A stretch of DNA of 64,000 nucleotides from Alphaproteobacteria bacterium. Lineage in GTDB: Bacteria > Pseudomonadota > Alphaproteobacteria > Sphingomonadales > Emcibacteraceae. Where the stretch lies: contig NVTE01000001.1 in assembly GCA_002401455.1 (NCBI GenBank), forward strand, positions 356,980-420,979. The letters run 5' to 3'. Under the pieces are notes generated by a model. The model did no database searches, was not told the DNA's origin, and saw only the letters and a list, made by a program, of their open reading frames with translations. The translations under genes were made by a program, and so were the position numbers. Below are positions 1 through 9,520 of this stretch, in pieces (the stretch's first letter is position 1; each line of letters opens with the position of its first letter).

Positions 1-825
1 ACCCTCAAACTCTGTAGTACCGCGGCCACCTGTTCGGTACCGATGGCTGTCACAGGCGGCGCCCTGAGCTATAATTCCACCACCTTTAATGTGGGCCTGC
101 GCTCTAAAAAACTCAAAACCTTCAGTCCCTTCATCAGTTATTCCCAGGGCTTTGACATTTCGGACCTTGGCCGCCTGTTACGCTCGGCCACGGTCACTGA
201 TCTCGCCGATGTCCGGACCGAGGCCTCAAAGGTCCACCATTATGAGGTCGGCTTCACCAGTGTATTCGACAAAATAAAATTCGAATTTGCCTATTATCAA
301 AGCACATCTGAGCTCGGCACGGGCACCAAACTTGATGAGGCGACCGGAGTTTTCCTGCCGGTGCGGGAACCCCAGAAAATCCACGGCTTTGAGATCGCGG
401 TACAATATTTTGTCCAGGATAATCTGGAGGTCGGCACCAGCTTCACCCGCTTTGACGGTGAAAATACCGACACCGATGCCAAGCTCACCGGCCGCTATAT
501 TGCCCCGTCCAACCTGGTGGTCTATGCGGATTATCAGCCAACCGAAGACATCAGCCTGTCGCTCAATTATCAGCGCGTGGGCAGCCGCAAGGAATTCACC
601 GCGAACGATAATAAATATGCCATCTATCAGGGGCCGGTGACCGGCTATGACCTGGTCAATCTTCGGGCATCTTATACCGTAGGCAATATTCAGTTCTACG
701 GCGGCATTGAAAATCTGCTGAATGAGAATTATTTCACCGCCAAGGCCCAGTCGATTTTCCTGAGCAGCTATTATGTCAAGGGCCTGGGCCGCACCGCCAA
801 CCTGGGCATGCGGGTTACCTTCTAA
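1..825 (+). CDS. TonB-dependent receptor, C-terminal part (5' end outside window)
   Basis: The frame is open from the first base of the window, so this is the 3' end of a longer gene. The 274 visible codons read as alternating amphipathic strands rich in Tyr, Asn and Gly (for example GYDLVNLRASYTVG, then YGGIENLLNENYF), typical of the last strands of a TonB-dependent receptor barrel. The protein ends in Phe (GMRVTF), the usual outer-membrane assembly signal. The TonB-box and plug domain that would hint at the substrate are not in the window, so siderophore, vitamin or other ligand cannot be decided. A hairpin terminator follows. The family call is fairly secure; the substrate is unknown. Confidence 0.85.
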   Translation, partial: TLKLCSTAATCSVPMAVTGGALSYNSTTFNVGLRSKKLKTFSPFISYSQGFDISDLGRLLRSATVTDLADVRTEASKVHHYEVGFTSVFDKIKFEFAYYQSTSELGTGTKLDEATGVFLPVREPQKIHGFEIAVQYFVQDNLEVGTSFTRFDGENTDTDAKLTGRYIAPSNLVVYADYQPTEDISLSLNYQRVGSRKEFTANDNKYAIYQGPVTGYDLVNLRASYTVGNIQFYGGIENLLNENYFTAKAQSIFLSSYYVKGLGRTANLGMRVTF

Positions 826-851
826 GCCTGCTTAAGGACTTTGTCGCCATC

Positions 852-885
852 AAGACCTGACTCCCACTGGGGGCCAGGTCTTTTT
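852..885 (+). terminator. Rho-independent terminator after the TonB receptor
   Basis: The arms AAGACCTG (852-859) and CAGGTCTT (875-882) enclose a further CTCCC/GGGGG pairing, and a run of T follows. It lies 27 bases after the receptor stop codon. Confidence 0.8.
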
Positions 886-944
886 AATGTCGCGCCCCCC
901 TGAAATCCAAGGCACAGGCGGTGAAAAAAAGCAGTTAAAGGCTA

Positions 945-1955
945 TTACGACCCGTCAAGGGTCAGGGTGATTTTTCCGAATTGCTGATTTGATTCCATAT
1001 ATTCATGGGCTTGCCGGACGTCATCGAAGGCAAATGTCCGATCCAACAGGGGGACAAGGTCTCCCGTCTCCAGACCCTGGTAAATGAAGGCCTTTGCTTT
1101 GGCCAGAAGATCCGGGTCATGGGTAATTTCAAACAGAGTGTAACCCCTGATGGTCAGACCCTTGCCAAGGGCGGCAAACAAGGGGAACGGCGTCGGACGG
1201 CTATCGAGGGCGCCATATTCAATGATCTGTGCCCCCGGGGCGGCCGCTGCGGCCAACTGGTCCAGAATAGGGCCGCCGATCGGATCAAAGATGACATGAG
1301 CCCCCGCGCCTTCTGTGATCTCTGATACCCGATCTTCCAGATTTTCAGTGTCCGTCTGGACCACATGATCGGCCCCGGCATCAAGCAACATCTGGGCTTT
1401 ACTGGCACCGCGGGTTGTGGCAATGACCAGGGCGCCGATATTCTTGGCAATCTGAATGGCCGCGATGCCGACACTGCTGCTGGCGGCCGTGATGATGACG
1501 GATTGTCCTTTGCTTAACCGTCCGATCCCTATCAACGCCCCGTAGGCCGTGATATATTGCATCCAGATGGCGGTGCCTTCCCGGGGGCTTAATTTTTCGG
1601 GATATTTCGCCACCGCCGCCGCCGGAACGACAGGTCTTTCGCCGTAAACGCCATATTGGCCCATGGAAAATGCCGGGATCGTGCTGACCCGGTCGCCGAT
1701 TTTAAAGTCGTCAACATTTTTCCCAACCGCATCGATGGTTCCCGCAGCTTCATAGCCAATTTTGGACGGCAAAGGTGGCTGCTCAAGATAAGCCCCCTCG
1801 CGGAACATGACCTCTGCCCTGTTCAAACCGATGGCTTCCACGCGAAGGCGCACCTCGCCTTCTCTGGGGTCTTCAACGGGTTCGGTGACAATAGTTAAAA
1901 CCGATGCGGGTCCGGTTTCGGTAAATCGAACTAATCTTGCTTCTGAGGGGGCCAT
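945..1955 (-). CDS. Zinc-independent MDR-family alcohol dehydrogenase / quinone oxidoreductase
   Basis: This is a 336-residue medium-chain dehydrogenase/reductase. The N-terminal GroES-like domain is followed by a Rossmann domain with the nucleotide-binding stretch AASSSVGIAAIQIAKNIGA. Where zinc alcohol dehydrogenases have the first catalytic cysteine this protein reads GLNRAEVMFREG, so it groups with the quinone oxidoreductase (QOR, zeta-crystallin) branch that works without zinc and uses NADPH. The open frame reaches 2033, but the ATG at 1955 has AAAGGA eight bases upstream and begins the family N-terminus (MAPSEARLVRF), so it is preferred. The substrate cannot be told. It stands alone, convergent with the TonB receptor. 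Confidence 0.8.
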   Translation of the reverse strand: MAPSEARLVRFTETGPASVLTIVTEPVEDPREGEVRLRVEAIGLNRAEVMFREGAYLEQPPLPSKIGYEAAGTIDAVGKNVDDFKIGDRVSTIPAFSMGQYGVYGERPVVPAAAVAKYPEKLSPREGTAIWMQYITAYGALIGIGRLSKGQSVIITAASSSVGIAAIQIAKNIGALVIATTRGASKAQMLLDAGADHVVQTDTENLEDRVSEITEGAGAHVIFDPIGGPILDQLAAAAAPGAQIIEYGALDSRPTPFPLFAALGKGLTIRGYTLFEITHDPDLLAKAKAFIYQGLETGDLVPLLDRTFAFDDVRQAHEYMESNQQFGKITLTLDGS

Positions 1956-2105
1956 ATTGTTATCCTTTAGGAGTGTAGGAGCCAGAGAGGTATGTCTTAG
2001 CCAAACCCTAGCCGTGCCCTTGGATAAAAACAATAGCCACTAAATTAAAGGACTGTTTAAAAATATGAACAATATAAATCCTCGGCCCCGGCCGACAGCC
2101 ATCAA

Positions 2106-2144
2106 AAAAGCCCGGGCTCTATCTCAAGACTGACCCGGGCTTTT
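2106..2144 (-). terminator. Terminator of the SulP gene
   Basis: An 11-bp perfect stem (AAAAGCCCGGG with CCCGGGCTTTT) lies 22 bases beyond the SulP stop codon. It has T-rich flanks in both directions, so it could also stop plus-strand transcripts. Confidence 0.85.
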
Positions 2145-2166
2145 GAAACTGGAATAGGGGAAGACT

Positions 2167-3777
2167 TTACGCCTTTTCCGGCGCTTTCACATCTGCGTTC
2201 TTCAGCATATAATTGCCTTCGTAATCAACCGCAACGCCATAGTCCGGGTCTTCAATCACCGAGACCTCGACAATCTTGCGGGCCTTATGGAGCAGGCGGC
2301 GGCAATCGGCGCTCAGGTGACGCAGGTGCAGCTTCTTGCCCGCCGCCTCATATTTCACCGCCAGCGCGTCAATGGCCTGCAGGCCGGAATGGTCAAGCAC
2401 CCGGGAATCCAGAAAATCAACAATCACATCATCCGGATCACCCTTGGGATCAAACAATTCGGTGAAGCTTGCCACAGAGCCAAAGAACAGCGGCCCGGAC
2501 ATTTTATAGACCTTGGAGCCCTTGTCATTAATCTTGCTGACCGCACTGGTATGTTTCGCCGTATCCCAGGCAAAAACCAGGGCCGAGATAATCACGCCGG
2601 CGACCACGGCCACCGCCAAGTCAAAGGCCACGGTAATGCCGGTGACAAAGATAATCACAAAAATATCATGGCGCGGGATTTTACCGATCAGTTTCAGGCT
2701 GTTCCAGGCAAAGGTACCGATCACCACCATGAACATGACCCCGATCAGCGCCGCCAGCGGAATCTGTTCAATCAGGCCCGAGGCAAACAGGATAAAGCCC
2801 AGCAGGCTGAGCGCCGCCACGATACCGCTGAGCCGCGTCCGTCCGCCGGACTTCACATTGATCATGCTCTGGCCGATCATGGCACAGCCGCCCATGCCAC
2901 CGAAAAATCCGGTGATCACATTGGCCGCGCCCTGGGCCGTACATTCCCGGCTGGCGCCGCCGTGGGTATCGGTCATCTCACTGACCAGATTCAGGGTCAG
3001 CAGGGATTCAATCAGGCCAACCGCGGCCAGGATCACTGCATAGGGCAGGATGATCATCAGGCTTTCCCAAGTCAGGGGAAAGTTCGGAATATGAAACGGC
3101 GGCAGACCCCCGGAAATAGAGGCCAGGTCACCGACCCGCGGAATATCCATGTTCAACCCGATCACCACAGCCGTCACCCCGGCAATCGCGGCCAGAGGTC
3201 CCGGCACCGCCTTGGTGATCTTGGGCATCAGATAAATAATCCCCATGGTCAGCACCACCAGTCCCAGCATCAGATACATGGGCATGCCACTGAGCCAGGC
3301 CCCGGAACTGTCCTTGAACTGGCCGAGCTGGGCCAGAAAAATCACAATCGCCAGACCATTGACAAAGCCCAGCATCACCGGATGGGGCACCATGCGGATA
3401 AAGCGGCCGAGGTGGGTAACCCCGGCGACAATCTGAATGATGCCCATCAGCACCACAGTGGCAAACAGATATTCGACCCCATGCTGGGCCACCAGGCTGA
3501 CCATCACCACGGCCAACGCCCCGGTGGCACCGGAAATCATGCCCGGACGGCCGCCAAAAACGGCGGTGACCAGCCCGACAATGAAGGCGGCATAGAGACC
3601 GACCAGCGGATTAACGCCAGCGACAAAGGCAAAGGCCACGGCTTCGGGCACCAGGGCCAGGGCCACGGTCAGGCCGGAGAAGCTTTCAATACGGATACGG
3701 CTGATGGAATTCAGGCCGAATTCCTCGAGCCAGATGGACGCCTTGCTCTGCGTCCCGGGTGTCGCCTGTTCAGTCAT
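2167..3777 (-). CDS. SulP-family inorganic anion transporter with STAS domain
   Basis: The 536-residue protein has about ten to twelve hydrophobic membrane segments over residues 25-415 and a cytoplasmic STAS domain at about 430-520. The N-terminal stretch [32 protein letters not shown] is the conserved SulP entry. The STAS part contains [16 protein letters not shown], the place of the conserved Asp-His-Ser turn. SulP proteins move sulfate, bicarbonate or other anions with sodium or protons across the inner membrane. No carbonic anhydrase or sulfate-assimilation gene is adjacent, so the anion is not predictable. It is a single-gene unit with its own terminator. Confidence 0.92.
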   Translation of the reverse strand: MTEQATPGTQSKASIWLEEFGLNSISRIRIESFSGLTVALALVPEAVAFAFVAGVNPLVGLYAAFIVGLVTAVFGGRPGMISGATGALAVVMVSLVAQHGVEYLFATVVLMGIIQIVAGVTHLGRFIRMVPHPVMLGFVNGLAIVIFLAQLGQFKDSSGAWLSGMPMYLMLGLVVLTMGIIYLMPKITKAVPGPLAAIAGVTAVVIGLNMDIPRVGDLASISGGLPPFHIPNFPLTWESLMIILPYAVILAAVGLIESLLTLNLVSEMTDTHGGASRECTAQGAANVITGFFGGMGGCAMIGQSMINVKSGGRTRLSGIVAALSLLGFILFASGLIEQIPLAALIGVMFMVVIGTFAWNSLKLIGKIPRHDIFVIIFVTGITVAFDLAVAVVAGVIISALVFAWDTAKHTSAVSKINDKGSKVYKMSGPLFFGSVASFTELFDPKGDPDDVIVDFLDSRVLDHSGLQAIDALAVKYEAAGKKLHLRHLSADCRRLLHKARKIVEVSVIEDPDYGVAVDYEGNYMLKNADVKAPEKA

Positions 3778-3945
3778 GTGGTTGCCCTGAGTGTTATCTA
3801 TGGGTGATCTATCCTGATCGGGCCATGTTCTTTAAACAAGACCGGCCCTTATCTACCCGCGCTGATAAAGCATGGACGGCGGTTATGCAAGATTATTTGT
3901 GTTTCCGGCCCATGGTCACTCCGGGGCTAGCCCCTACTCACACAG

Positions 3946-4464
3946 TCAAAATGCCTTGGCCAATTGCGCATCCAGAATATTGATCAGTTTTTTCACCGAG
4001 CCTTCGCCGTATCCCACCGCCTGATAGGCGACTTTTCCGTCTTTGCCGATGATCAGGAGATGAGGGATGCCTTCAACCCCAAACTTCTTGCCAATGACAC
4101 CCCGCTTGTCATGGGTCAGCGTTAATGCCATGTATTTAAGTTGCTTCTTCATCTGGCGGAAGGCCCGTTTATTTTCCTTGAAATTAACCGCGACCACCCT
4201 CAGACGGTCTTTGCCAATATGTTTCTGAACCACATCGAGGACCGGCAGTTCCTGGCGACAAGGGGCGCACCACGACGCCCAGAAAGAGATGACAATCACC
4301 TTGCCCTTATGGTCTGTCACCTCAAATTTCTGCCCCTCAGTATCCTTGCCCAGATAGCTTGGCGGCACATCGCCGATGTCAAGCTTAAGTTTCGACGCCG
4401 CCTGTGCCGTCGGTAGCATCAGAAAACTGACCACCAAAAATAGATGCAAGATTGCCTTCCTCAT
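3946..4464 (-). CDS. TlpA-like periplasmic thioredoxin-fold protein
   Basis: The protein has 172 residues: an N-terminal signal peptide (MRKAILHLFLVVSFLMLPTAQA) and a TlpA/ResA-type thioredoxin domain. The active site reads WASWCAPC, and the cis-Pro loop is at GIPHLLIIG. It should reduce or handle disulfides in the periplasm, for example in cytochrome c maturation or copper delivery, but no partner gene is adjacent. The ATG at 4464 follows AAAAGGGGATAAT and starts the signal peptide, so it is preferred over a TTG at 4491. The fold and location are clear; the client is unknown. Confidence 0.88.
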   Translation of the reverse strand: MRKAILHLFLVVSFLMLPTAQAASKLKLDIGDVPPSYLGKDTEGQKFEVTDHKGKVIVISFWASWCAPCRQELPVLDVVQKHIGKDRLRVVAVNFKENKRAFRQMKKQLKYMALTLTHDKRGVIGKKFGVEGIPHLLIIGKDGKVAYQAVGYGEGSVKKLINILDAQLAKAF

Positions 4465-4700
4465 ATTATCCCCTTTTCTAAAGACTCCCAATGACTTGAA
4501 GAAATTTGCTACTGCCCGGTATGCCTGTTAAGGAATTCTCCCGTCAGACCCTGCCCCAACTATAGTCACAGAAAGAAAGTCCGGTCAATGGAGTACAAGT
4601 ATAAGCTGTGCACAACCGCAAAAAAACCGCCACCCCAGCCCCATCAAAATGAGGGCAGAAATGACGGCTAAATCTTAAAACCAATTATAAGGTCGGGACA

Positions 4701-6839
4701 TTACCCCCGTTCGCCCAATACTTTCAGCACTTTGGCGGCGGCTTCGGGGATGTTGGTGCCGGGGCCGAAGATCGCGGCAACACCGGCCTCATACAAAAAG
4801 TCATAATCCTGAGCCGGGATCACTCCGCCGCAGACCACCATCACATCATCCGCACCTTCTTTTTTCAGCTCGGCAATCAGTTGCGGGATCAGGGTTTTAT
4901 GACCGGCGGCCAGTGAGGATACGCCGACGATATGCACGTCATTTTCAATGGCTTCGCGGGCGGCTTCGGCCGGAGTCTGGAACAAAGGTCCCACATCCAC
5001 ATCAAAGCCAATATCGGCAAAGGCGGTGGCGATTACTTTCGCGCCCCGGTCATGGCCGTCCTGGCCCATCTTGACCACCAGCATCCGCGGGCGGCGGCCT
5101 TCTTTTTCGGCAAAGTCTTCGATGTCGCGCTGAATTTTCTCAAAGCCGGCATCGCCTTTATATGCCGAGCCATACACGCCGGAGATGGATTTCACCTCGG
5201 CCCGGTGACGGTTGAATATTTTTTCCATGGCGTCTGATATCTCTCCGAGGGAGGCCCGTTCGCGGGCCGCGACCACGGCTTTCTCCAGCAGGTTGGCATC
5301 TCCGCTGGCCGCCTCGGTCAGGGCCTGCAGCGCGGCCTGGCATTTCACCTCATCGCGCTCGGCTTTCATTTTTGTCAGCCGGGCAATCTGAGAAACCCGG
5401 ACCGCATCATTATCCACACTGAGAATATCAAGGACATCCTCTTTCTCCAACCGGTATTTATTAACCCCGACAACCACTTCTTCGCCCCGGTCGATACGGG
5501 CCTGTTTCAGGGCGGCTGCTTCCTCAATTTTCATCTTGGGCATGCCGCTTTCGACCGCCTTGGTCATGCCGCCCATGTCTTCAACATCGGTGATGATTTT
5601 CCAGGCTTCCTGGACCAGCTCATTGGTCAGATGCTCGACATAATAGGAGCCGCCGAGCGGGTCGACCACATTGCACATGCCGGTTTCTTCCTGGAGCACG
5701 ATCTGGGTGTTGCGGGCAATTCGCGCCGAAAAATCGGTCGGCAGGGCGATGGCTTCGTCCAGGGCATTGGTATGCAGTGACTGGGTGCCGCCGAGCATGG
5801 AGGCCATGGCCTCAACCGTGGTCCGGACCACATTATTATAGGGGTCTTTTTCGGTCAGCGACACGCCGGAGGTTTGGCAATGGGTGCGCAGCATCATGCT
5901 TTTGGGATTCTTGGCGCCGAAGTTTTCCATGATCTGGGCCCAGATGGTCCGCGCGGCGCGCAGTTTGGCCACTTCCATGAAGAAATTCATCCCCGTGGCG
6001 AAGAAAAAGCTCAGACGCGGGGCAAAGACATCAATATCCAGCCCGGTCTTCAGGGCCGCCCGGACATATTCCATGCCGTCAGCCAGGGTGAAGGCCAGTT
6101 CCTGCAACTGGGTCGCGCCGGCTTCCTGCATATGATAGCCCGAGATCGAGATGCTGTTGTATTTGGGCATTTCACGGGTGGTATAGGAAATGATATCGCC
6201 GATAATGCGCATGCTCGGCGCCGGCGGATAGATATAGGTATTGCGAACCATGAATTCTTTCAGAATATCATTCTGAATCGTGCCGGAAAGCTGGTCCCGG
6301 CTAACGCCCTGTTCCTCGGCGGCCACGATATAGAAGGCCAGGCAGGGTATCACCGCCCCGTTCATGGTCATGGACACCGACATCTTATCCAATGGAATCT
6401 GGTCGAATAGGATTTTCATATCCTCGACGCTGTCGATGGCGACGCCGGCCTTGCCCACATCGCCCTGAACCCGGGGATGGTCACTGTCGTAACCCCGGTG
6501 GGTCGCCAGGTCAAAGGCCACACTCAGGCCCTTTTGCCCGGCAGCCAGATTGCGGCGGTAAAAGGCGTTGGATTCTTCGGCGGTCGAGAAACCGGCATAT
6601 TGACGGATGGTCCAGGGCCGACCGGCATACATGCTGCCCTTGACCCCACGGGTGAAGGGGAAAAAGCCCGGCAGGTTGCCAATATGAGGAATATCTGCAA
6701 CATCTTCGGCGGTATACAGCGGCTTGATCTCAATACCTTCGGGCGTCTTCCAGGTCAGGTCGTCCAGCTTCCTGCCGCGAAGTTCCTTGCCCACAAGGTC
6801 CTGCCAGTCCGTAATACTTTTGCGCTTGCCATCAGTCAT
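4701..6839 (-). CDS. scpA: Methylmalonyl-CoA mutase (large, B12-binding subunit)
   Basis: The 712-residue protein interconverts (R)-methylmalonyl-CoA and succinyl-CoA, the last step of propionyl-CoA use from isoleucine, valine and odd-chain acids. The N-terminal TIM-barrel domain carries [32 protein letters not shown] and the CQTSG segment. The C-terminal cobalamin domain carries DGHDRGAK, the DxHxxG motif with the lower-ligand His, and then [12 protein letters not shown]. The length fits the large subunit. No small subunit, epimerase or MeaB-type chaperone gene is in this window. The promoter region holds a GTTAC dyad shared with the thiolase and SDR genes elsewhere in the window, suggesting co-regulation with isoleucine catabolism. 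Confidence 0.95.
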   Translation of the reverse strand: MTDGKRKSITDWQDLVGKELRGRKLDDLTWKTPEGIEIKPLYTAEDVADIPHIGNLPGFFPFTRGVKGSMYAGRPWTIRQYAGFSTAEESNAFYRRNLAAGQKGLSVAFDLATHRGYDSDHPRVQGDVGKAGVAIDSVEDMKILFDQIPLDKMSVSMTMNGAVIPCLAFYIVAAEEQGVSRDQLSGTIQNDILKEFMVRNTYIYPPAPSMRIIGDIISYTTREMPKYNSISISGYHMQEAGATQLQELAFTLADGMEYVRAALKTGLDIDVFAPRLSFFFATGMNFFMEVAKLRAARTIWAQIMENFGAKNPKSMMLRTHCQTSGVSLTEKDPYNNVVRTTVEAMASMLGGTQSLHTNALDEAIALPTDFSARIARNTQIVLQEETGMCNVVDPLGGSYYVEHLTNELVQEAWKIITDVEDMGGMTKAVESGMPKMKIEEAAALKQARIDRGEEVVVGVNKYRLEKEDVLDILSVDNDAVRVSQIARLTKMKAERDEVKCQAALQALTEAASGDANLLEKAVVAARERASLGEISDAMEKIFNRHRAEVKSISGVYGSAYKGDAGFEKIQRDIEDFAEKEGRRPRMLVVKMGQDGHDRGAKVIATAFADIGFDVDVGPLFQTPAEAAREAIENDVHIVGVSSLAAGHKTLIPQLIAELKKEGADDVMVVCGGVIPAQDYDFLYEAGVAAIFGPGTNIPEAAAKVLKVLGERG

Positions 6840-6883
6840 AGATATATCCGTTTACTCAAAAGGGTTCACATATTGTGCGGCGC

Positions 6884-6912
6884 AGTATGCACAAATGTTA
6901 CCGGTGAGTAAA
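6884..6912 (-). promoter_or_regulatory. Putative scpA promoter with overlapping GTTAC dyad
   Basis: On the minus strand, TTTACT (plus 6907-6912) and CATACT (plus 6884-6889) are separated by exactly 17 bases, a plausible sigma70 promoter about 45 bases before the scpA start. The dyad GTTACCGGTGAGTAAA (6897-6912) covers the -35 box. It matches the perfect palindrome at 34047-34062 at 12 of 16 positions, so it is a candidate operator for the TetR regulator encoded at 33375. The promoter call is from sequence only. Confidence 0.5.
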
Positions 6913-6961
6913 GTTTTATTTGGCGGCAGAATGTCCCGCTCCGGCAGGCTCCCCTCCTGCC

Positions 6962-7162
6962 CTAGAAGGAGCATTTATAGCCGACATTAGCATAATTTTC
7001 TGAAATCCGGTTGGTCAGGGAGAGCCGGTTGCGCCGTCTGTGATTAATCCGCGCTTTCTGACGGGCGACCAGGCTTGTGACGGCCTGGGTGACTTTACTG
7101 TTCTTGGTCCGGCTTTTGGCTTTAGCCGACAATCTTTTCATCTGTGCGATCAGGGGTATCAT
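6962..7162 (-). CDS. Small basic protein of unknown function
   Basis: This 66-residue open frame starts at an ATG with GAAAGGAA eight bases upstream. The product is very basic (many Lys and Arg, including NHRRRNRLSLTNR) and has no membrane segment; the single Cys is near the C-terminus. I do not recognise a family. It stands alone between divergently oriented units, so there is no functional context. The good ribosome binding site favours a real gene, but a chance frame is possible. The open frame could extend to 7207 without a better start. Confidence 0.4.
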   Translation of the reverse strand: MIPLIAQMKRLSAKAKSRTKNSKVTQAVTSLVARQKARINHRRRNRLSLTNRISENYANVGYKCSF

Positions 7163-7381
7163 GGTTTCGTTCCTTTCATTCATTAACTGTTGAAAGCAGA
7201 TTACCACCGGCGATCAGGGCCGAATAGTGGAACGGAAGGCCGCCAATCCAGTACCCCGGTTACAGTGTTTTCTCCTGTCTTTAGCTTGAAAAACAGCACA
7301 AAATATCAACCTAAACGGTTATTGCCCGCGCACGAACGCGCTAACCTGTAAAAAAGAAAAACCAACCTGTGGGATGATATC

Positions 7382-7582
7382 ATGAAAAAACTCGTTTTAG
7401 CCCTGAGCCTGACTTTAATCCTGGCTGGAATAGCAAGCGCCGAAAGTACCGCTCTGCGCCAGCTGGTCGAAGCAAATCTTGGGAATATATTTGATCTCCG
7501 GGCCTTCCATGATACGGTGCTCGGCAACGGTTACCGGCTGGATCGCCACCCAAGAATTAAGACCCCACCAAGGAATATTTGA
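7382..7582 (+). pseudogene. Remnant of a DUF885 gene: signal peptide fused to a C-terminal scrap
   Basis: The 66 codons encode an intact signal peptide (MKKLVLALSLTLILAGIASA). It is followed at once by LRQLVEANLGNIFDLRAFHD and TVLGNG, which align with the C-terminal LRKMAEETLGERFDLRAFHD and MILGNG of the complete DUF885 gene directly downstream (17 of 26 residues identical). The whole catalytic part, about 500 codons, is missing. After GNG the frame drifts, but another frame reads Leu-Pro where the full gene has SLPIA, suggesting a later small indel. The stop codon abuts the start of the intact gene. A GGGATGATATC leader gives it a possible ribosome binding site, so a short secreted peptide may still be made. 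Confidence 0.7.
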
Positions 7583-9325
7583 ATGACTCTCCCGAAAAAT
7601 GCCCTCCTCGCCCTGCTGTGCACCGCCCTGACCGGACCGGCGGCCCTCGCCGACAACACCGATGACTTCCATAAGCTTCTGGAGGACCACTGGGCGCGGG
7701 CCAGCCAGGAAAAAGTCTTCTTCCGCACTGACCCCGATGGCTTTCGCATGAACGGCACCCTGCCCGAATTCAGCAAGGTGGCCCGGGACCGTCGGGCGGC
7801 CTTCAACGCGAAGGTCATGAAGCGCTTGGCAAAAATAGAGATCAGTGAACTAAGCAAAAAGGACCGGGTCAGCTATCAGCTTTTTACCTATGAACGCCAA
7901 ACCGAGGCCAACAGCTATCAGCAGCCCGGATATCTGTTCCCGATCACCAAACTGTTTGGCTATCACACCTATTTTGCCGATGCCCCGGCTAACATGTCGT
8001 TCCTGACGGCGGCAGACTATGAAAAATACCTGATCAGCCTAGCCGACTTCCCGCGCTATAATCAGGAACAGATCTCTCTGCTCCGGGAGGCCGCCACCAA
8101 AGGCTTTACCCACTATTGCACGTCCATGAACGGCTATGAGATAACCATCAGCCAGCATATTGTTAAAGATGCCCGGGACAGCAAATTGTTCGGCCCCTTC
8201 AAGTCCTTTCCCCAGCGGCTGTCCGAAACCCAACGGGCCGCTTTTACCGCAGTCGGCCTGAAGCTGATCACCGAAAAAATCATCCCGGAATATCAGGCTT
8301 TTTACGATTTCTATACCAAGGACTATATGACCCAGTGCCGGACAGAGCCGGGCATCAGCAGCGTCAAAGGCGGGGCAGCCTATTACAAATCAGAGATTGA
8401 ATTTTTCACCACCACCGACATGAGCCCCCGGGACATCCATGATCTGGGTCTCAGCGAGGTCAGCCGAATCCGCAGCGAGATGACGGCGATCATGAAAAAA
8501 GTCGGTTTTGAGGGCACCTTCAAAGCCTTCCTGGGTTACCTGCGCACCGACCCAAAATTTTATGCCAAAAGCGAACAGGAAATTCTGGGCCGGGCGGCGC
8601 TGATTGCCAAGGATATGGAAGGGGAACTGCCCAAATTCTTTGGCCACCTGCCCCGGGGCACCTATAAGATCAGGCCGGGCACCCGGGGGGCCTTCTATAT
8701 GGCGGCGGCCGGCGGCGGCACCACGTCGGGCACTTATTTCCTCGGCACCCAGGATCTTTCGGCTCAACCGCTTTTTACCCTGGAGGCCCTGACCTTCCAT
8801 GAGGCGGTGCCGGGTCATCACCTGCAATCAGCCCTGGCCATGGAAATGGACGTGGCTGAATTTCGCAAGACCCTCTATCATTCGGCCTACGGTGAAGGCT
8901 GGGGCCTGTATAGCGAACGCCTGGGCAAGGAAATGGGCTTTTACCAAGACCCCTATAGTGATTTTGGTCGCCTGACCTATGAAACCTGGCGGGCTGTGCG
9001 GCTGGTGGTCGATACCGGAATTCATGCCTTTGGCTGGTCCCGGCAGCAGGCCATCGACTATATGCTGGACAATGCCGCCCTCAGCCAGGCCGAGGTAGAG
9101 GCCGAAATCGACCGCTACATCACCTGGCCAGCCCAGGCCCTGTCCTATAAAATTGGAGAGATCAAAATCCGCCAGTTGCGCAAAATGGCCGAAGAAACCC
9201 TGGGGGAGAGATTCGACCTGCGGGCGTTCCATGACATGATCCTGGGCAATGGCTCCCTGCCCATCGCCATTTTGGAACAAGTGGTCACCGAATGGGTCAC
9301 AGAAAGGGACATTGGCCAAAAATGA
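7583..9325 (+). CDS. DUF885-family secreted metallopeptidase-like protein
   Basis: The 580-residue protein has a signal peptide (MTLPKNALLALLCTALTGPAALA) and a long helical DUF885 domain. The metal-binding motif is HEAVPGHH at residues 406-413, followed by GEGWGLYSE, where a third ligand is expected. DUF885 proteins resemble thermolysin-like zinc peptidases and are exported; few have been tested. The ATG at 7583 has AAGGA eight bases upstream, inside the end of the remnant gene. Close adjacency with that remnant shows that this locus once held a tandem pair. The fold and probable zinc site are well supported; peptidase activity is inferred from the family. Confidence 0.88.
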   Translation: MTLPKNALLALLCTALTGPAALADNTDDFHKLLEDHWARASQEKVFFRTDPDGFRMNGTLPEFSKVARDRRAAFNAKVMKRLAKIEISELSKKDRVSYQLFTYERQTEANSYQQPGYLFPITKLFGYHTYFADAPANMSFLTAADYEKYLISLADFPRYNQEQISLLREAATKGFTHYCTSMNGYEITISQHIVKDARDSKLFGPFKSFPQRLSETQRAAFTAVGLKLITEKIIPEYQAFYDFYTKDYMTQCRTEPGISSVKGGAAYYKSEIEFFTTTDMSPRDIHDLGLSEVSRIRSEMTAIMKKVGFEGTFKAFLGYLRTDPKFYAKSEQEILGRAALIAKDMEGELPKFFGHLPRGTYKIRPGTRGAFYMAAAGGGTTSGTYFLGTQDLSAQPLFTLEALTFHEAVPGHHLQSALAMEMDVAEFRKTLYHSAYGEGWGLYSERLGKEMGFYQDPYSDFGRLTYETWRAVRLVVDTGIHAFGWSRQQAIDYMLDNAALSQAEVEAEIDRYITWPAQALSYKIGEIKIRQLRKMAEETLGERFDLRAFHDMILGNGSLPIAILEQVVTEWVTERDIGQK

Positions 9326-9520
9326 TCCTTTAAAAAATCAAACAGTCATTTATTTTTACCGCGCCTTATGTATCATGTGCTCTGATTTAATTGACAGAGG
9401 CCTTTTCATGAGGTAACTCTGTGTTATATTGCGCTGCAACAAATTATAAAGCTATCTTACGTATGTTAACTTTCTGATTTGTGAAATATAATTGCTTAAA
9501 CCAATGGGAGAGTGACCCTA

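Noticed and set aside
2287..3807. A 506-codon open frame on the plus strand opposite the SulP gene
   Set aside because: Its product is dominated by His, Gln and Gly with no domain or membrane pattern. It is the antisense of a clear SulP gene in a GC-rich frame.
9400..9425. CATGAGGTAAC before etfB as a fourth copy of the GTTAC dyad
   Set aside because: Only the right half is present, and with an extra base. There is no left arm, so it is not counted as a site.
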